The translations under genes were made by a program, and so were the position numbers. 64,000 nucleotides of DNA from Nostoc sp. XA010. GTDB lineage: Bacteria > Cyanobacteriota > Cyanobacteriia > Cyanobacteriales > Nostocaceae. The DNA lies in contig NZ_JAIVFX010000028.1 in the NCBI RefSeq assembly GCF_020829625.1, positions 16,639-80,638 on the forward strand. The letters run 5' to 3'. The notes below the pieces were generated by a model, which was given only the letters and a program-made list of their open reading frames with translations, was not told the DNA's origin and did no database searches. Of this stretch, positions 48,627-58,263 are shown in pieces (position 1 is the first letter of the stretch; every line of letters starts with the position of its first letter).

Positions 48627-48629
48627 GTA

Positions 48630-49235
48630 ATGAGTCACCGTTCACCCGTGAGTAATTATGAATTACAAATTAGTATGACTGAATTAATTGAGAAAAAGCA
48701 ACTCAATAATATTGCAACCTGGATGATTCCAATCAAACAAACAAAGTTACCATCTGTCCTTCAGGGTGTGTTTTTTATGGATGGGAATCCACTGCCAGAT
48801 ACTTGCATTACTATGTACAATTTGGAATGGAACCCACAGAACAGAACTTTGGTTTTACCGATCTTTGCCCCGTTACAGTGGACTTTTCATAACTCGATTG
48901 CGGGTTGGATATTACTACGTTCAGTTCAATTGTCTAAAGCAACTTACAAAATTCAGTTTGAAGATGAAACTTTGCAAGAAGCTCAAGTCATACCTGTTTT
49001 CCTGGGAATACCAATTTCAAGAGCGATTGTAAATTTTACAATGTCCCAAGACAAAAATTCTCTCAATGGAGATATTTGGCATAGAAAGAACGTTTGGTTT
49101 GGCGGACTTTCTAGAGTTGGTGAGTATACTCTCCGTAAGGTTGTTGATAAAGATGGTCGTTATACTCCTGCTTTTAACGATATGCTTACCAGGGTGAAAA
49201 ATGAGTGTTTAGTAATTGTCCCTCACTCAAATTGA
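48630..49235 (+). CDS. Unknown protein at the end of the lipoxygenase-P450 cluster
   Basis: 201 aa from ATG 48630, only 3 bp after the P450 stop; an alternative ATG lies at 48675 (MTELIEKKQ). No signal peptide. It contains MYNLEWNPQNRTLVLPIFAP, NSIAGWILLRSVQLSK and FGGLSRVGEYTLRKVVDKDG. No family recognised. Tight spacing suggests co-transcription with the lipoxygenase and P450, hence a possible role in oxylipin metabolism; this is inference from position only. Confidence 0.65.
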   Translation: MSHRSPVSNYELQISMTELIEKKQLNNIATWMIPIKQTKLPSVLQGVFFMDGNPLPDTCITMYNLEWNPQNRTLVLPIFAPLQWTFHNSIAGWILLRSVQLSKATYKIQFEDETLQEAQVIPVFLGIPISRAIVNFTMSQDKNSLNGDIWHRKNVWFGGLSRVGEYTLRKVVDKDGRYTPAFNDMLTRVKNECLVIVPHSN

Positions 49236-49369
49236 CACAGCTTGTCGTTTTGAGTAGCACATTTACCTGTTTCCTGGCTAATGCTCTCTTAGAAAAGAAA
49301 ACTCAAGTGATTCTTGCGCCGCAAATTTATCAACAAAAGACTAAAGTTTAGACAAAAGATAGCGAATAT

Positions 49370-49762
49370 TTACTCCAAACTAATTTTCCACAACCCATCT
49401 AGCGGATTGGACTGTTGCAATTGACTATCACTGCTGCCGAGCCAATTATTGTCATACACCAACCCAACACTGAATGTTCGATTTAGAGGATATTGCCCTA
49501 GCTTTCCAAAACCTTCAATATTGTTTGAGTCAGTGATCACTTGCTGGTTCAACTGTATGGTTGTTTGGTTGCCGTCGTCAAAGTAAATCGTAGCTCGTTT
49601 ATTGTGAAAACTTACCTGAACTTTGTAGACACCACCAGTTGCATAATAGTAGGCTCTAGCAGGTAGCTTTTGACCATCAATATTTTGCCCTTTGAACTCA
49701 ACTGCGATCGCAGGCGTGCCTAGCAGCAACAGGACTGGCAAGACTAACCCTAAAACTTTCAT
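49370..49762 (-). CDS. Small exported hypothetical protein
   Basis: 130 aa from ATG 49762 (MKVLGLVLPVLLLLGTPAIA), which gives a clean signal peptide; the TTG at 49774 is less likely. The mature part looks beta-rich (YKVQVSFHNKRATIYFDDGN, QYPLNRTFSVGLVYDNNWLG) and has no Cys. It resembles many cyanobacterial secreted proteins of unknown function. Confidence 0.75.
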   Translation of the reverse strand: MKVLGLVLPVLLLLGTPAIAVEFKGQNIDGQKLPARAYYYATGGVYKVQVSFHNKRATIYFDDGNQTTIQLNQQVITDSNNIEGFGKLGQYPLNRTFSVGLVYDNNWLGSSDSQLQQSNPLDGLWKISLE

Positions 49763-50041
49763 TGGTAGTAACAAGCACTTTAATCAAACTACTTTCTACT
49801 TTAAAACATAAAACTAATTTATGGGTTAACTAGCAATAGAAAGCAACATGCCGCTTTAAGCCTTTACGCACACCTGGCGACGCCTAGCCTACTATATAGA
49901 TAATCACCTCTGTAATCTGTTGTATTATAAAAAACTTACCTATTGAAGGATGTTCCAGTTTCTAATATCTAACACAATACAGATAGAATCTAGCACTGAT
50001 TGAAAAAACGCTTGAGCATCCAAATTATAGTAGGAGTGTTT

Positions 50042-50506
50042 ATGAGTTTACCAGTTAAAGAAATTGTTTTAGCGCCAGGAGAAGGTAATCATTTAACTAC
50101 TGGTAATAGCGAAATAATATTTAAGGTAGTTGGTGCTGATACTCATGGTCACTTAGGATTGTTTGAAAACATAATACAACCAGGTGGAACTGCTCCAGTA
50201 CTGCATATTCATCGGCAGATGGAAGAAATGTTTTATGTATTAGAAGGAGAGGTAGAAATTCAAGTTGGTAATCAGATAGTGCAGGGGCAACCAGGGGCAT
50301 TTGTGTTAGTTCCACGTAACACGCCTCATACATTCGCTAATCGAGGAACTCAAGATGCAAAATTATTAATTATGTTTTGTCCAGCAGGAGAACGCGAAAA
50401 GTATTTTGAAGGGTTAGCCGAACTGCTCAAGGACGGACAGACTCCAGACCGAAATGCTCTTGTAGAATTGATGCGGCAATTTGATCAGGAGCCAGTAGAG
50501 ATTTAA
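50042..50506 (+). CDS. Cupin-domain protein
   Basis: 154 aa from ATG 50042 (MSLPVKEIVLAPGEGNHL), preceded by a good AGTAGGAGT ribosome-binding site; the upstream GTG-type start at 50000 is not needed. It is a single cupin_2 beta-barrel. Motif 1 is LHIHRQMEEMFYVLEGEVEI (His, His, Glu metal ligands) and motif 2 is LVPRNTPHTFANRG (His). It could be a dioxygenase, isomerase or sensor. Its position near the oxylipin genes is suggestive only. A MITE-like block follows. Confidence 0.85.
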   Translation: MSLPVKEIVLAPGEGNHLTTGNSEIIFKVVGADTHGHLGLFENIIQPGGTAPVLHIHRQMEEMFYVLEGEVEIQVGNQIVQGQPGAFVLVPRNTPHTFANRGTQDAKLLIMFCPAGEREKYFEGLAELLKDGQTPDRNALVELMRQFDQEPVEI

Positions 50507-50923
50507 TTATTGATTGATGTTGCGTTGTGCCTGGTTTAGGTAGTAACCCAGGAAGAACAAAGCTACTATAATAGACTAAAACTCAAAACTAATTAGTAAA
50601 AGAAAGTTTGACTTTCTATTATGTTACACATAAGTTTCTCTTAAAGGGTGATTATATAGGAATCGTATTTTATTTTTGAAATTATCTCAGTAATACCGTT
50701 TCTTTGTGAAGCTGCATATTATTTACCCCCCGGCTACGCCGTCCCCCCTTGTGAAGGGGGAATTGATTATGTTCATCTTCATACAGAATTGGTATAAGTA
50801 GCCCGAAAGTGGGGAGTAGGGAGTAGGGAATAAGGAATTAGGCTTTTCGATATGTACCGAGTTTTTTCAGAAATCAAATATAAGTCCTATAGGATGAGTG
50901 AATACTAAAGCACACAATAAATT
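50507..50923. other. Intergenic region occupied by nested repeats
   Basis: Most of it is the family B element at 50655-50891. A different inverted-repeat element lies inside it, with ends TACCGTTTCTTTGTGAAGC and a complement near GAATTGGTATAA. Confidence 0.6.
50655..50891. repeat. MITE-like element, family B, copy 3, with a second element inside
   Basis: Ends TATAGGAATCGTATTTTATT and AATCAAATATAAGTCCTATA. About 115 bp at 50692-50807, including the CCCCCTTGTGAAGGGGG hairpin, are absent from the 38776 copy and have their own inverted ends, so a second element has inserted. The same inner end (TACCGTTTCTTTGTGAAG) also appears at 26583. Confidence 0.7.
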
Positions 50924-52180
50924 ATGAATAGAGGGCAAGATAAATTTGTGGTCAATTCATATAAAATGCCAAAATTACCACTACCTCCGTCACTTTTAGG
51001 TTCAGAAATCGGTTCTTTTACTGAGTTTACAGTTACTCAAAGAATGCCTGCGATCGCTCGTCGAGTTATCGTTGAAAATAATTTTTCAGCCGATATTAAT
51101 ACAAGATTAGAAAGCCTTGCTACAGAACTGCCAACAGGATATTTACAACCTCTAGTGAATGATACTGGTGCAGATTTTCCAGCTTGGGATACGTATCTAG
51201 AAGCTTACAAAGGCCAGCGTTGGATAGATATTCCTTGGTTTTTTGTAGAAACTTATTTTTATCGGTTAATTCTAGAAATTACTCATTACTTTCGCCCTGG
51301 TATATGGCAAGCTGTTGATCCATTCCAATTGCAAAAATCTCAGGGGTTAGAAGCGTCTCTTGACTCGACTATTCTTCTATGTACTCAGGTTAATAAATGG
51401 CTGGAGGATTCTGAAATTGATGCCCCACCAAACCAAACAGCTTTAATTGCACTCTTATATTTCGCTTTGTGGGGAAATCGAGTTGACTTGAGTTTATGGT
51501 CAGCATTTGAGGACGACCGGAGCCGTTTTGATATTCAAAATCAACTAGCTCACATTTTAGTAAATGATGCCTCCCAAGTTAGTGAATTATTAACTCTTCC
51601 TCAAGGAGGTCGTATTGATTTTGTCTTAGACAATGCTGGTTTTGAGCTTGTCTGTGACTTATGCTTAGTAGATTTTTTATTAAGTAGTAACTTAGCTAAT
51701 CAAGTTTACCTGCATCTGAAACCACATCCTACTTTCGTTTCTGATGCCATGATTAAGGATGTACATGACACAATAAGTTTTTTAGCCGCTACTAGCGATC
51801 AACAAGTGACATCTTTCGCCCAAAGATTGGAGAGGCATATTACATCAGGGCGTTTAGTGTTGTCTGAAGATTACTTTTGGACATCACCTTTAGCATTTTG
51901 GGAAATGCCCAACTCTCTCAAAAATGAGTTAGCTAACGCCAGTTTAATTATAGTCAAAGGAGATGCGAATTATCGTCGGTTATTAGGCGATCGCCATTGG
52001 GATATTACTACCAGCTTTGCAGATATAGTCTGCTATTTACCTGTACCAACAGTAGCATTACGCACCCTGAAGTCAGAAGTAGCAGTGGGTTTAGAATCTG
52101 AGGTTGTTGAGAAAGTAGCAAAATCTGACCATTCTTGGTTGACCAATGGACAATGGGGTGTGATTCAGTTCGTGGCTTAA
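50924..52180 (+). CDS. DUF89/ARMT1-family metal-dependent phosphatase-like protein
   Basis: 418 aa. DUF89 (damage-control phosphatase/ARMT1) signatures are clear: the metal site FVLDNAGFELVCDLCLVDFL (Asp-Asn-x-Gly-x-Glu), VYLHLKPHPTFVSDAMIKDV, and VKGDANYRRLLGDRHW near the end. Family members remove phosphate from damaged sugar-phosphate or pantetheine metabolites in a divalent-metal-dependent way. Cytosolic, no TM. It may start at ATG 50924 or 50966. A transposase fragment overlaps its 3' edge on the other strand. Confidence 0.88.
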   Translation: MNRGQDKFVVNSYKMPKLPLPPSLLGSEIGSFTEFTVTQRMPAIARRVIVENNFSADINTRLESLATELPTGYLQPLVNDTGADFPAWDTYLEAYKGQRWIDIPWFFVETYFYRLILEITHYFRPGIWQAVDPFQLQKSQGLEASLDSTILLCTQVNKWLEDSEIDAPPNQTALIALLYFALWGNRVDLSLWSAFEDDRSRFDIQNQLAHILVNDASQVSELLTLPQGGRIDFVLDNAGFELVCDLCLVDFLLSSNLANQVYLHLKPHPTFVSDAMIKDVHDTISFLAATSDQQVTSFAQRLERHITSGRLVLSEDYFWTSPLAFWEMPNSLKNELANASLIIVKGDANYRRLLGDRHWDITTSFADIVCYLPVPTVALRTLKSEVAVGLESEVVEKVAKSDHSWLTNGQWGVIQFVA

Positions 52181-52407
52181 TAATTTAGTAATAACCCAAG
52201 TTGCGGGTTATGGAATACAAATTTACTTGCAATTACTGCCGTTATAATAATTTCAGCATCGCTCATCCCATGACGACAATCTTCATCGTGTCCGCTCGCT
52301 TTTAACAAGTCGCCGATGATAGCATGGTGTGAAAGCTGCCAACGCTGACTAGTAAAAATATGGCATACACAGCACTGGTATTTTTGAAGCTTAAAATCAT
52401 CCTTCAA
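52177..52407 (-). pseudogene. N-terminal fragment of a DDE transposase
   Basis: 76 codons contain LQKYQCCVCHIF ... DEDCRHGMSDAEIIITAVIA, close to the N-terminus of IS4/IS5-like transposases (xxxMSDAEI.TTA..A). The remainder of the gene is missing. A short inverted repeat (AATAACCC / GGGTTATG, 52190-52212) next to it may be an IS end. Confidence 0.6.
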
Positions 52408-52519
52408 CTAAAGTATTTATTTGTAATACCCATTTTGAAGATTAAATTACGTATTTAAGAGCGGCTGGAGTCAGCTAAACTGAAGAAGAAATTGCTTAAT
52501 AAGTTTTAATAATTTTGTT

Positions 52520-53110
52520 ATGAGTACTGATTCACCTGTTAATTCTCCCGATAAGTCTGAATCCAACTTAGGGAAGCGTTTGAGAAACTTTTTAATTGTA
52601 ATGGTAGCGATCGCTCTTAGCGTTGCTCTCGTTTTAGGATTGCGAACTGAAACAACCTCGGCAACTCTAGCCAAGTTAAGTGATACATCCACACCGTTAG
52701 AAGTAGCAATCAGCAACGGCAAACCATCTCTAGTAGAGTTTTATGCTGATTGGTGTACTGTCTGTCAGAAAATGGCACCAGATATCACTCAACTAGAAAC
52801 AGAGTATGCTGACAAGATGAATTTTGTGATGCTGAATGTGGATAATACCAAGTGGCTACCAGAGATGTTGAAATATCGGGTAGATGGGATTCCCCATTTT
52901 GTATTTTTGAGTCAGCAAGGGGAAACCATAGCCGAAGCGATCGGCGATCAACCCCGGACGATTATGGCTAGCAACTTAGAAGCTTTGGTTACTGGTTCGT
53001 CTCTCCCTTATGCTCAAGCTAGCGGGAAAGTTTCCAAATTTTCAGCCCCAGTAGCACCAACGGCTAATCAAGATGATCCTCGCAGTCATGGTAGCCAAGT
53101 GGTAAATTAG
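52520..53110 (+). CDS. txlA: Thiol:disulfide interchange protein TxlA (HCF164-like)
   Basis: 196-aa membrane-anchored thioredoxin. An N-terminal TM helix (FLIVMVAIALSVALVLGL) precedes the thioredoxin domain with active site FYADWCTVCQKMAP (CxxC) and cis-Pro region VDGIPHFVFL. The domain faces the thylakoid lumen or periplasm and supports reduction of apocytochromes and other exported thiol proteins. The C-terminal tail is low-complexity. Family membership is clear from the WCTVCQKMAP motif and length. Confidence 0.92.
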   Translation: MSTDSPVNSPDKSESNLGKRLRNFLIVMVAIALSVALVLGLRTETTSATLAKLSDTSTPLEVAISNGKPSLVEFYADWCTVCQKMAPDITQLETEYADKMNFVMLNVDNTKWLPEMLKYRVDGIPHFVFLSQQGETIAEAIGDQPRTIMASNLEALVTGSSLPYAQASGKVSKFSAPVAPTANQDDPRSHGSQVVN

Positions 53111-53170
53111 CACTTTAAAGGCATGGGGTAGGAGAACATCAACTACCTAATCCCCACAAAGGAGTTCCCT

Positions 53171-54382
53171 TCAGACAATCGATTGCTGCTTGAGACGCTT
53201 ATGAGCGTACATTAATTTGTCAGACTTGGCGATTAGTTGTTTTAGTGACATATTGCTTTCTGCTGAGTAACGCTCTATCCCGATACTCATCGAAAGTTCA
53301 TAGTTACGGTTTTGCTGTTGATTAAAGTTGGCGATATTTGTTTGCAAACACTCTTGGATACTGTCAGCGTCCTTAAAGTAGCTGGAGATGAAAACAACAA
53401 ACTCATCTCCACCCAAGCGGGCGACAATATCTGAGTTCCGAAAACTTTGCTTGAGTAATTGAGCAGCATCAACAATCAAGGCATCTCCTATGTCGTGGCC
53501 AAGGGTGTCGTTAATCTGTTTTAGCCCATCTAAATCAATAAAGATAACCCAGCACAACACTCTCGTCCGGTGAGCAATTTTTAACTGTTGTTCAGCCATC
53601 AAAAAGAAGCCACGTCGGTTATGCAAACCTGTTAGTTCATCGGTTAGCGATAACTGTCTTCCTTCGATTTCTGCTTGTTTGCGGTTGCGAACTTCCTGAA
53701 GAAGTTCCATCTGAGCGATCGCCTGACGACTTAGGCGGCGCAGTGCATCTAACTGCTGGTAACTTGGGTGATGAGGAATTGTATCCATAACACACAACGT
53801 CCCAATTGGAAGACCATCGGGCGTAATCAGAGGGACACCAGCATAAAAACGAATTTTGGGACTACCTTTGACTAGGGGATTGTTAGTAAAGCGATCGTCC
53901 TTAATGGCGTTGGGAACCACTAATATATCATCTGGTTGAAGAATGGCATGGGAGCAAAAAGCCCACTGTCTGGGTGTTTCCCTAGCTTTTAGTCCAACCT
54001 TAGATTTAAACCATTGGCGATCGGCATCAACTAAGCTAATTAAAGCTATTGGAGTCTTACAAATGTAAGCAGCAAGAGCAGTTAAGTCATCAAATGCTTC
54101 TTCAGGTAAGGTATCCAAAATACTGTAGCCCGCCAATACTTTGAGCCTTTCTGCTTCATTCTCAGGTAGAGGAACAGCTTGCGTTTTCACAGATGAGTGC
54201 CTAAACCTTAGCCACGAAAGTCTGGTACGCTGAAAATTTTGCAACAACCGCAGGATTACCTTTCCAGCATAAAGGCTGCGTGATAGAAACATCTCTGCAA
54301 CGAAAATCAAGATTCGGTTGATTATACAGAAATATTGTATTACATGATGTTCTTCATGGCTTTGGTTTGCTCTATTGTTCAT
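53171..54382 (-). CDS. GAF-GGDEF diguanylate cyclase
   Basis: 403 aa. Residues about 80-225 form a GAF domain (LAAYICKTPIALISLVDADR, GVPLITPDGLPIGTLCVMD). A short coiled linker (MELLQEVRNRKQAEIEGRQL) joins a GGDEF domain (LTDELTGLHNRRGFFLMAEQ, FIDLDGLKQINDTLGHDIGD). The active-site loop is RLGGDEFVVF. The catalytic motif is intact, so c-di-GMP synthesis is likely; no RxxD inhibitory site is obvious. The start may be ATG 54382 or ATG 54292 (MFLSRSLYAG), with an N-terminal hydrophobic stretch. The signal sensed is unknown. Confidence 0.9.
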   Translation of the reverse strand: MNNRANQSHEEHHVIQYFCIINRILIFVAEMFLSRSLYAGKVILRLLQNFQRTRLSWLRFRHSSVKTQAVPLPENEAERLKVLAGYSILDTLPEEAFDDLTALAAYICKTPIALISLVDADRQWFKSKVGLKARETPRQWAFCSHAILQPDDILVVPNAIKDDRFTNNPLVKGSPKIRFYAGVPLITPDGLPIGTLCVMDTIPHHPSYQQLDALRRLSRQAIAQMELLQEVRNRKQAEIEGRQLSLTDELTGLHNRRGFFLMAEQQLKIAHRTRVLCWVIFIDLDGLKQINDTLGHDIGDALIVDAAQLLKQSFRNSDIVARLGGDEFVVFISSYFKDADSIQECLQTNIANFNQQQNRNYELSMSIGIERYSAESNMSLKQLIAKSDKLMYAHKRLKQQSIV

Positions 54383-55391
54383 GTCACCCTAAGTTTCACT
54401 GTGCAAATTCCCTGAGTATTTACATGCTTACAAGGTTTTTTGCCCAAAGCCAGGTTGAAAATAATCAATATAAACTAAAAATTATCAAAACTTATTATAC
54501 TGTCAATTTTCTAGTTAAAATTTATTTTTTGATACCAACATTTTATGTATATACACTTAAATACCGAGGGACGGCTTCCAACCCTCGGAAGGTTAAAGGG
54601 GATCTAAAAATGCCTAAAGCCACAGCGAAACACTTTTTAAACAAGCTTTAAGGGAATCTCGAAATTTTGTCTCGCGTTTAAATTCGCTTACTTTCAGACC
54701 TTTTGAAATTTTGGATTTTCCTGCGGAACGCTACGCGTAGCTTGCTTCCGCGGAGGGGTACGGCGTGAGCGCTCAGTTCTTCCCTGCCAGATGCTATGCG
54801 TAGCTTGCTTCCCCTTTAGGGTTCAGGAACCATTGAACATTTTTGAATTATTCAATCCAAAATCGGAAATTTAAAATCTACAATTCGGTGAGCAACTAGG
54901 ATTTTTTGCTTTTCCAGACGAAGATGCCAAGTTATTTTTTGGGGGAGAGTCTTTGGGTCAGTTTCTTGCTGCTCTCGACCTTTTTTTACATATAATATTT
55001 GCTTTTTCTTGTTAGTAAATCAAATTTTATCAACGTGCGATCGCAGTTTTATCAAAAAGCTGGCTTTAAATATCTTGCAATTACTAACTATTTTTTTGTT
55101 TAGACGAATAAAAAGTGGTTTAAAGAAAATCCAAGTGAATCACTTCTTATTTATCTAAAGTCGAATAAAGAAGTAAGAAATTATGAGTGTTCCAAATGTT
55201 GCCAATTGGAAATAATTTCAAAAGTGAACCTACGCTGCTAACGAACGATCAAGCCTGACAACATACACCGCTTACGCGAATTTAGAAGATGAGGAGTAGG
55301 GAGTTATCCCGTCCTATTACCAAAAATGGCATATCCCTTTGTGAAAATTCTCTATAGCGATGCCTGCGGTGTTCTCGTTGCGATCGCTGTG
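54383..55391. other. Intergenic region with hairpins and REP-type repeats
   Basis: A CCGAGGG / CCCTCGG hairpin lies at 54564-54588. GCTACGCGTAGCTTGCTTCC-type repeats run at 54720-54815. The plus strand at 54890-55020 reads GEQLGFFAFPDEDAKLFFGG, a coding-like stretch without a start that may be a gene remnant. No intact gene. Confidence 0.45.
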
Positions 55392-56570
55392 TCAAAACTT
55401 AATAAAATAAGTATTTGTTGGTAGGCTTTGGGGGATTCCCGAATTCGTAGACAAATCATTAACTTTACCTGTTTTGATCACAGCAAACTTACTATTAAAT
55501 AGCAAGACTTCACCATTACCAGGCGTTATCCAAGCTTTGCGACTCTTGAGATTATTGGGAAAAACTAAAAAACTTGCATCGCCACGGTAAGGTGGAATCA
55601 GTTTACCTAAAAATGTTTGGCTATCTCTATTGGGAATTGCGTAAGCAGCACTAGAACCAACAAAAATATCAGTGCCATTTGAGTAAATAGTTTTAGGGAA
55701 ATTGCTATTGCCATCTCCCAATCCTCCTGTTGAAGGAAGTCTTGTAATACTTAGTTGCCCGCGTTCAACAGAGAATGAGGTTAAATCAACAACTCCTGTG
55801 TAAACTTTTGTCTCATCACGAGTTTGGGCAGCATTAGTATATTTATCTGTAGTAATCAAAGTTTCTGTTAAGAGGTCTTTACCATTCCACCTAAAGATTG
55901 AATTACCTCCATAGACCGAACCAAGTACGTAGAGTTTATCCCCAGAAATGTGTAATTTGTTGAGTCGAGTATCTGCCATGTTGTCAACAAGACTGGCAGG
56001 ACTGTAGCCCCAAAGCTTACCTTGGTTCTTTTCTAGCAAATTTGGCAAGCCAAATATACTTGTGCCATTAAAACCCATTCGGTAAAGAAAAGCAATTTGT
56101 ACTGGAATGCCTGACCGCTTTTGTTGCTGAAAACCACTAACGTAGAGATACTTATTTTTGTACTCAAAATCCATTACCTCTGTTACTTCAAAGCTACGTT
56201 TAGCTTTGAAGTTGAGGCTGGTATCATATATCGATAGAGTATTTACAGACTGGTGAACAATCAAGCCATCTAAAAACTTAACTTTTGTTCTTGATGATAC
56301 AGGACTGTTAACTATTTTTTGGGTAGTTCCATCAGTTTTTATTTTTACTAATCCTGTTGGAACAGCGAGAACATAAGTCTTGCCATCAATAGCTACACAG
56401 TCACGAGCATCCTGATAAGAGTTTGGAATTAGTTTTTTCCTCCCATCAGCTTCTACTTCCCATACACCCTCAGTATTAATAACTGCAACTTTGCTGCCGT
56501 TGACACAAGCCGCTACTGGAGATGCAATATTAAGATATGTGGCGATTGCGGGGCTAGAATAACTAAACAT
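55392..56570 (-). CDS. Hypothetical protein with beta-propeller-like repeats
   Basis: 392 aa, no signal peptide. It reads as repeated four-strand units with alternating hydrophobic residues: GSKVAVINTEGVWEVEADGR, GKTYVLAVPTGLVKIKTDGT, NKYLYVSGFQQQKRSG and SGDKLYVLGSVYGGNSIFRW. Such spacing suggests a six- or seven-bladed propeller. No Asp-box or WD signature. I do not recognise a named family. Confidence 0.7.
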   Translation of the reverse strand: MFSYSSPAIATYLNIASPVAACVNGSKVAVINTEGVWEVEADGRKKLIPNSYQDARDCVAIDGKTYVLAVPTGLVKIKTDGTTQKIVNSPVSSRTKVKFLDGLIVHQSVNTLSIYDTSLNFKAKRSFEVTEVMDFEYKNKYLYVSGFQQQKRSGIPVQIAFLYRMGFNGTSIFGLPNLLEKNQGKLWGYSPASLVDNMADTRLNKLHISGDKLYVLGSVYGGNSIFRWNGKDLLTETLITTDKYTNAAQTRDETKVYTGVVDLTSFSVERGQLSITRLPSTGGLGDGNSNFPKTIYSNGTDIFVGSSAAYAIPNRDSQTFLGKLIPPYRGDASFLVFPNNLKSRKAWITPGNGEVLLFNSKFAVIKTGKVNDLSTNSGIPQSLPTNTYFIKF

Positions 56571-56617
56571 TGTTATCTCTCTATCTTTTTATTGTTGTTT
56601 GATTTAACCTCACATCA

Positions 56618-56821
56618 CTATAGGCCACGTAATAAAAAGCTTCCACAATCTATACCTTGGTTTCTACAGATCATCTCAAAACTACCTTCACTTCCATAAA
56701 CCTCTTGCTCCCACTTGCCGCCAATTCTACCAAACGCACTGCTTCCGGTCGGCTTCGTCCCTAATTCGTTGTCAAATTTAGCACTTCCACAATCAGGGAA
56801 AATCCATAGTGAGAAAGAATC
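56618..56821 (-). pseudogene. Gene remnant, 67 open codons without a start
   Basis: Between a stop at about 56822 and TAG at 56618 the minus strand reads FPDCGSAKFDNELGTKPTGS then SAFGRIGGKWEQEVYGSEGS and FEMICRNQGIDCGSFLLRGL. The composition is coding-like, with three Cys and many Gly, but there is no start codon or family match. Confidence 0.35.
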
Positions 56822-57030
56822 TCAAGTTTTCTCACTTGCATTAATCCTTAATGTCACGAACCTAAGCCAATAGCAGTTTTTTAGTTTAATTTGATCCACT
56901 TACTTTCTTTCTCAAGTAACTTGACGGCAGAAATAAAAAGTTAAAATTAAGTAAATAGCTAATCTAAACCGTGTCTGCCATTACCAGCAATCATAAAAAT
57001 CTTTTTAACAGGTAAACCTATTAATAAAAT

Positions 57031-58173
57031 ATGGATCGTCGGAATTTTCTAAAGTATGTCACTTTAGCAGGATCTAGCTTTACCTTAACTAGTTGCATTC
57101 AAGGCAAAAATTCCAAATTGCAGGGTGAGGTATCTCCGTCAGCGTCGCCTGTGGCGGTAAATGAACCTCTGAAGGTGGGATTTGTTTATGCTGTCCCTGT
57201 GGGTGATTTTGGCTGGACTTATGCCCATGATTTAGGTCGCAGAGACATGGAAGCCAATCTTCAAGATAAGGTAAAAACTACCTTTGTGGAAAATGTCAAT
57301 GAAGGTGCTGATGCCCAAAGGGTGATTCGCCAACTTGCATTAGATGGTAATAAGTTGATTTTTACAACTTCCTTCGGGTACATGAATCCAACAATTAAAG
57401 TTGCCAAGGACTTTAGTGATGTTGTCTTTGAACACTGTAGAGGATACAAACGTGCTGCCAATGTCGGCACTTATTTGGGACGCTTTGAAGAACCGCGTTA
57501 CTTAACCGGCATGATTGCTGGCAAGATGACACAATCAAATGTAGTTGGTTTTATTGGCGCATACCCAATTCCAGAAGGAATTCGGGGAATCAGTGCATTT
57601 ACTCAAGGAGTAAGGCTAACAAATCCCCAGGCAAAAGTTAAGGTACTTTGGGTACAAAGTTGGTACGATCCAGCTAAAGAAAGAGAAGCGGCTCAAGCTT
57701 TGGTCAATTTAGGTGCAGATGTTCTGACGCAGCATACCGATTCTGGTGCTGTTGTCCGATTGGCACAAGAGAAAGGCATTTATGCTTTTGGCTACAACAC
57801 TGATATGAGTAAGTTTGGTCAACAAGCGCACTTAACATCAACTATTAATAAATGGGGTAAATTCTATACAGATAAAGCCTTGGCAGTAATGAGTAATACT
57901 TGGAAATCTCAAGAGGTTTGGGATGGAATTGGTCAAGGAATGGTGGATATTTCCCCAATGAATCAGGTAATTCCGGCCGATGTGCAACAACTGGTAAATG
58001 CAAAGCGTGATGAGTTTATTCAGGGTACTGCACATCCTTTTGATGGCCCGGTGAAAGACCAAAAAGGGGTGGTACAAGTACCAAAAGGTAAGGTTTTGGA
58101 TGATCAGAGACAACTGCTGATGGATTGGTATGTTGAGGGAATTGAAGGGGCAATTCCTAAGGGCAAAGCCTAG
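57031..58173 (+). CDS. BMP-family (PnrA/Bmp) substrate-binding lipoprotein
   Basis: 380-aa solute-binding protein of an ABC transporter, usually for nucleosides. The N-terminus carries a Tat motif (DRRNFLKYVTLAG) and a lipobox (LTSC), so it is a Tat-exported lipoprotein. The BMP fold is seen in LKVGFVYAVPVGDFGWTYAH, TSFGYMNPTIKVAKDF, FEHCRGYKRAANVGTYLGRF and VVGFIGAYPIPEGIRGISAF. No permease or ATPase gene lies in the window, so the transporter partners are elsewhere. A purine or similar ligand is inferred from the family. Confidence 0.92.
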   Translation: MDRRNFLKYVTLAGSSFTLTSCIQGKNSKLQGEVSPSASPVAVNEPLKVGFVYAVPVGDFGWTYAHDLGRRDMEANLQDKVKTTFVENVNEGADAQRVIRQLALDGNKLIFTTSFGYMNPTIKVAKDFSDVVFEHCRGYKRAANVGTYLGRFEEPRYLTGMIAGKMTQSNVVGFIGAYPIPEGIRGISAFTQGVRLTNPQAKVKVLWVQSWYDPAKEREAAQALVNLGADVLTQHTDSGAVVRLAQEKGIYAFGYNTDMSKFGQQAHLTSTINKWGKFYTDKALAVMSNTWKSQEVWDGIGQGMVDISPMNQVIPADVQQLVNAKRDEFIQGTAHPFDGPVKDQKGVVQVPKGKVLDDQRQLLMDWYVEGIEGAIPKGKA

Positions 58174-58263
58174 CACTGCTAAACAATACTAGGATTTCTT
58201 TTTTGAATTTTGTTGGAATACAATTATGCGTGACTTTTGACTTTTAACTTTCACCATATTGCA

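Noticed and set aside
54367..54651. 94-codon plus-strand frame overlapping the GGDEF gene start
   Set aside because: Lies in AT-rich intergenic DNA and includes a hairpin; no family.
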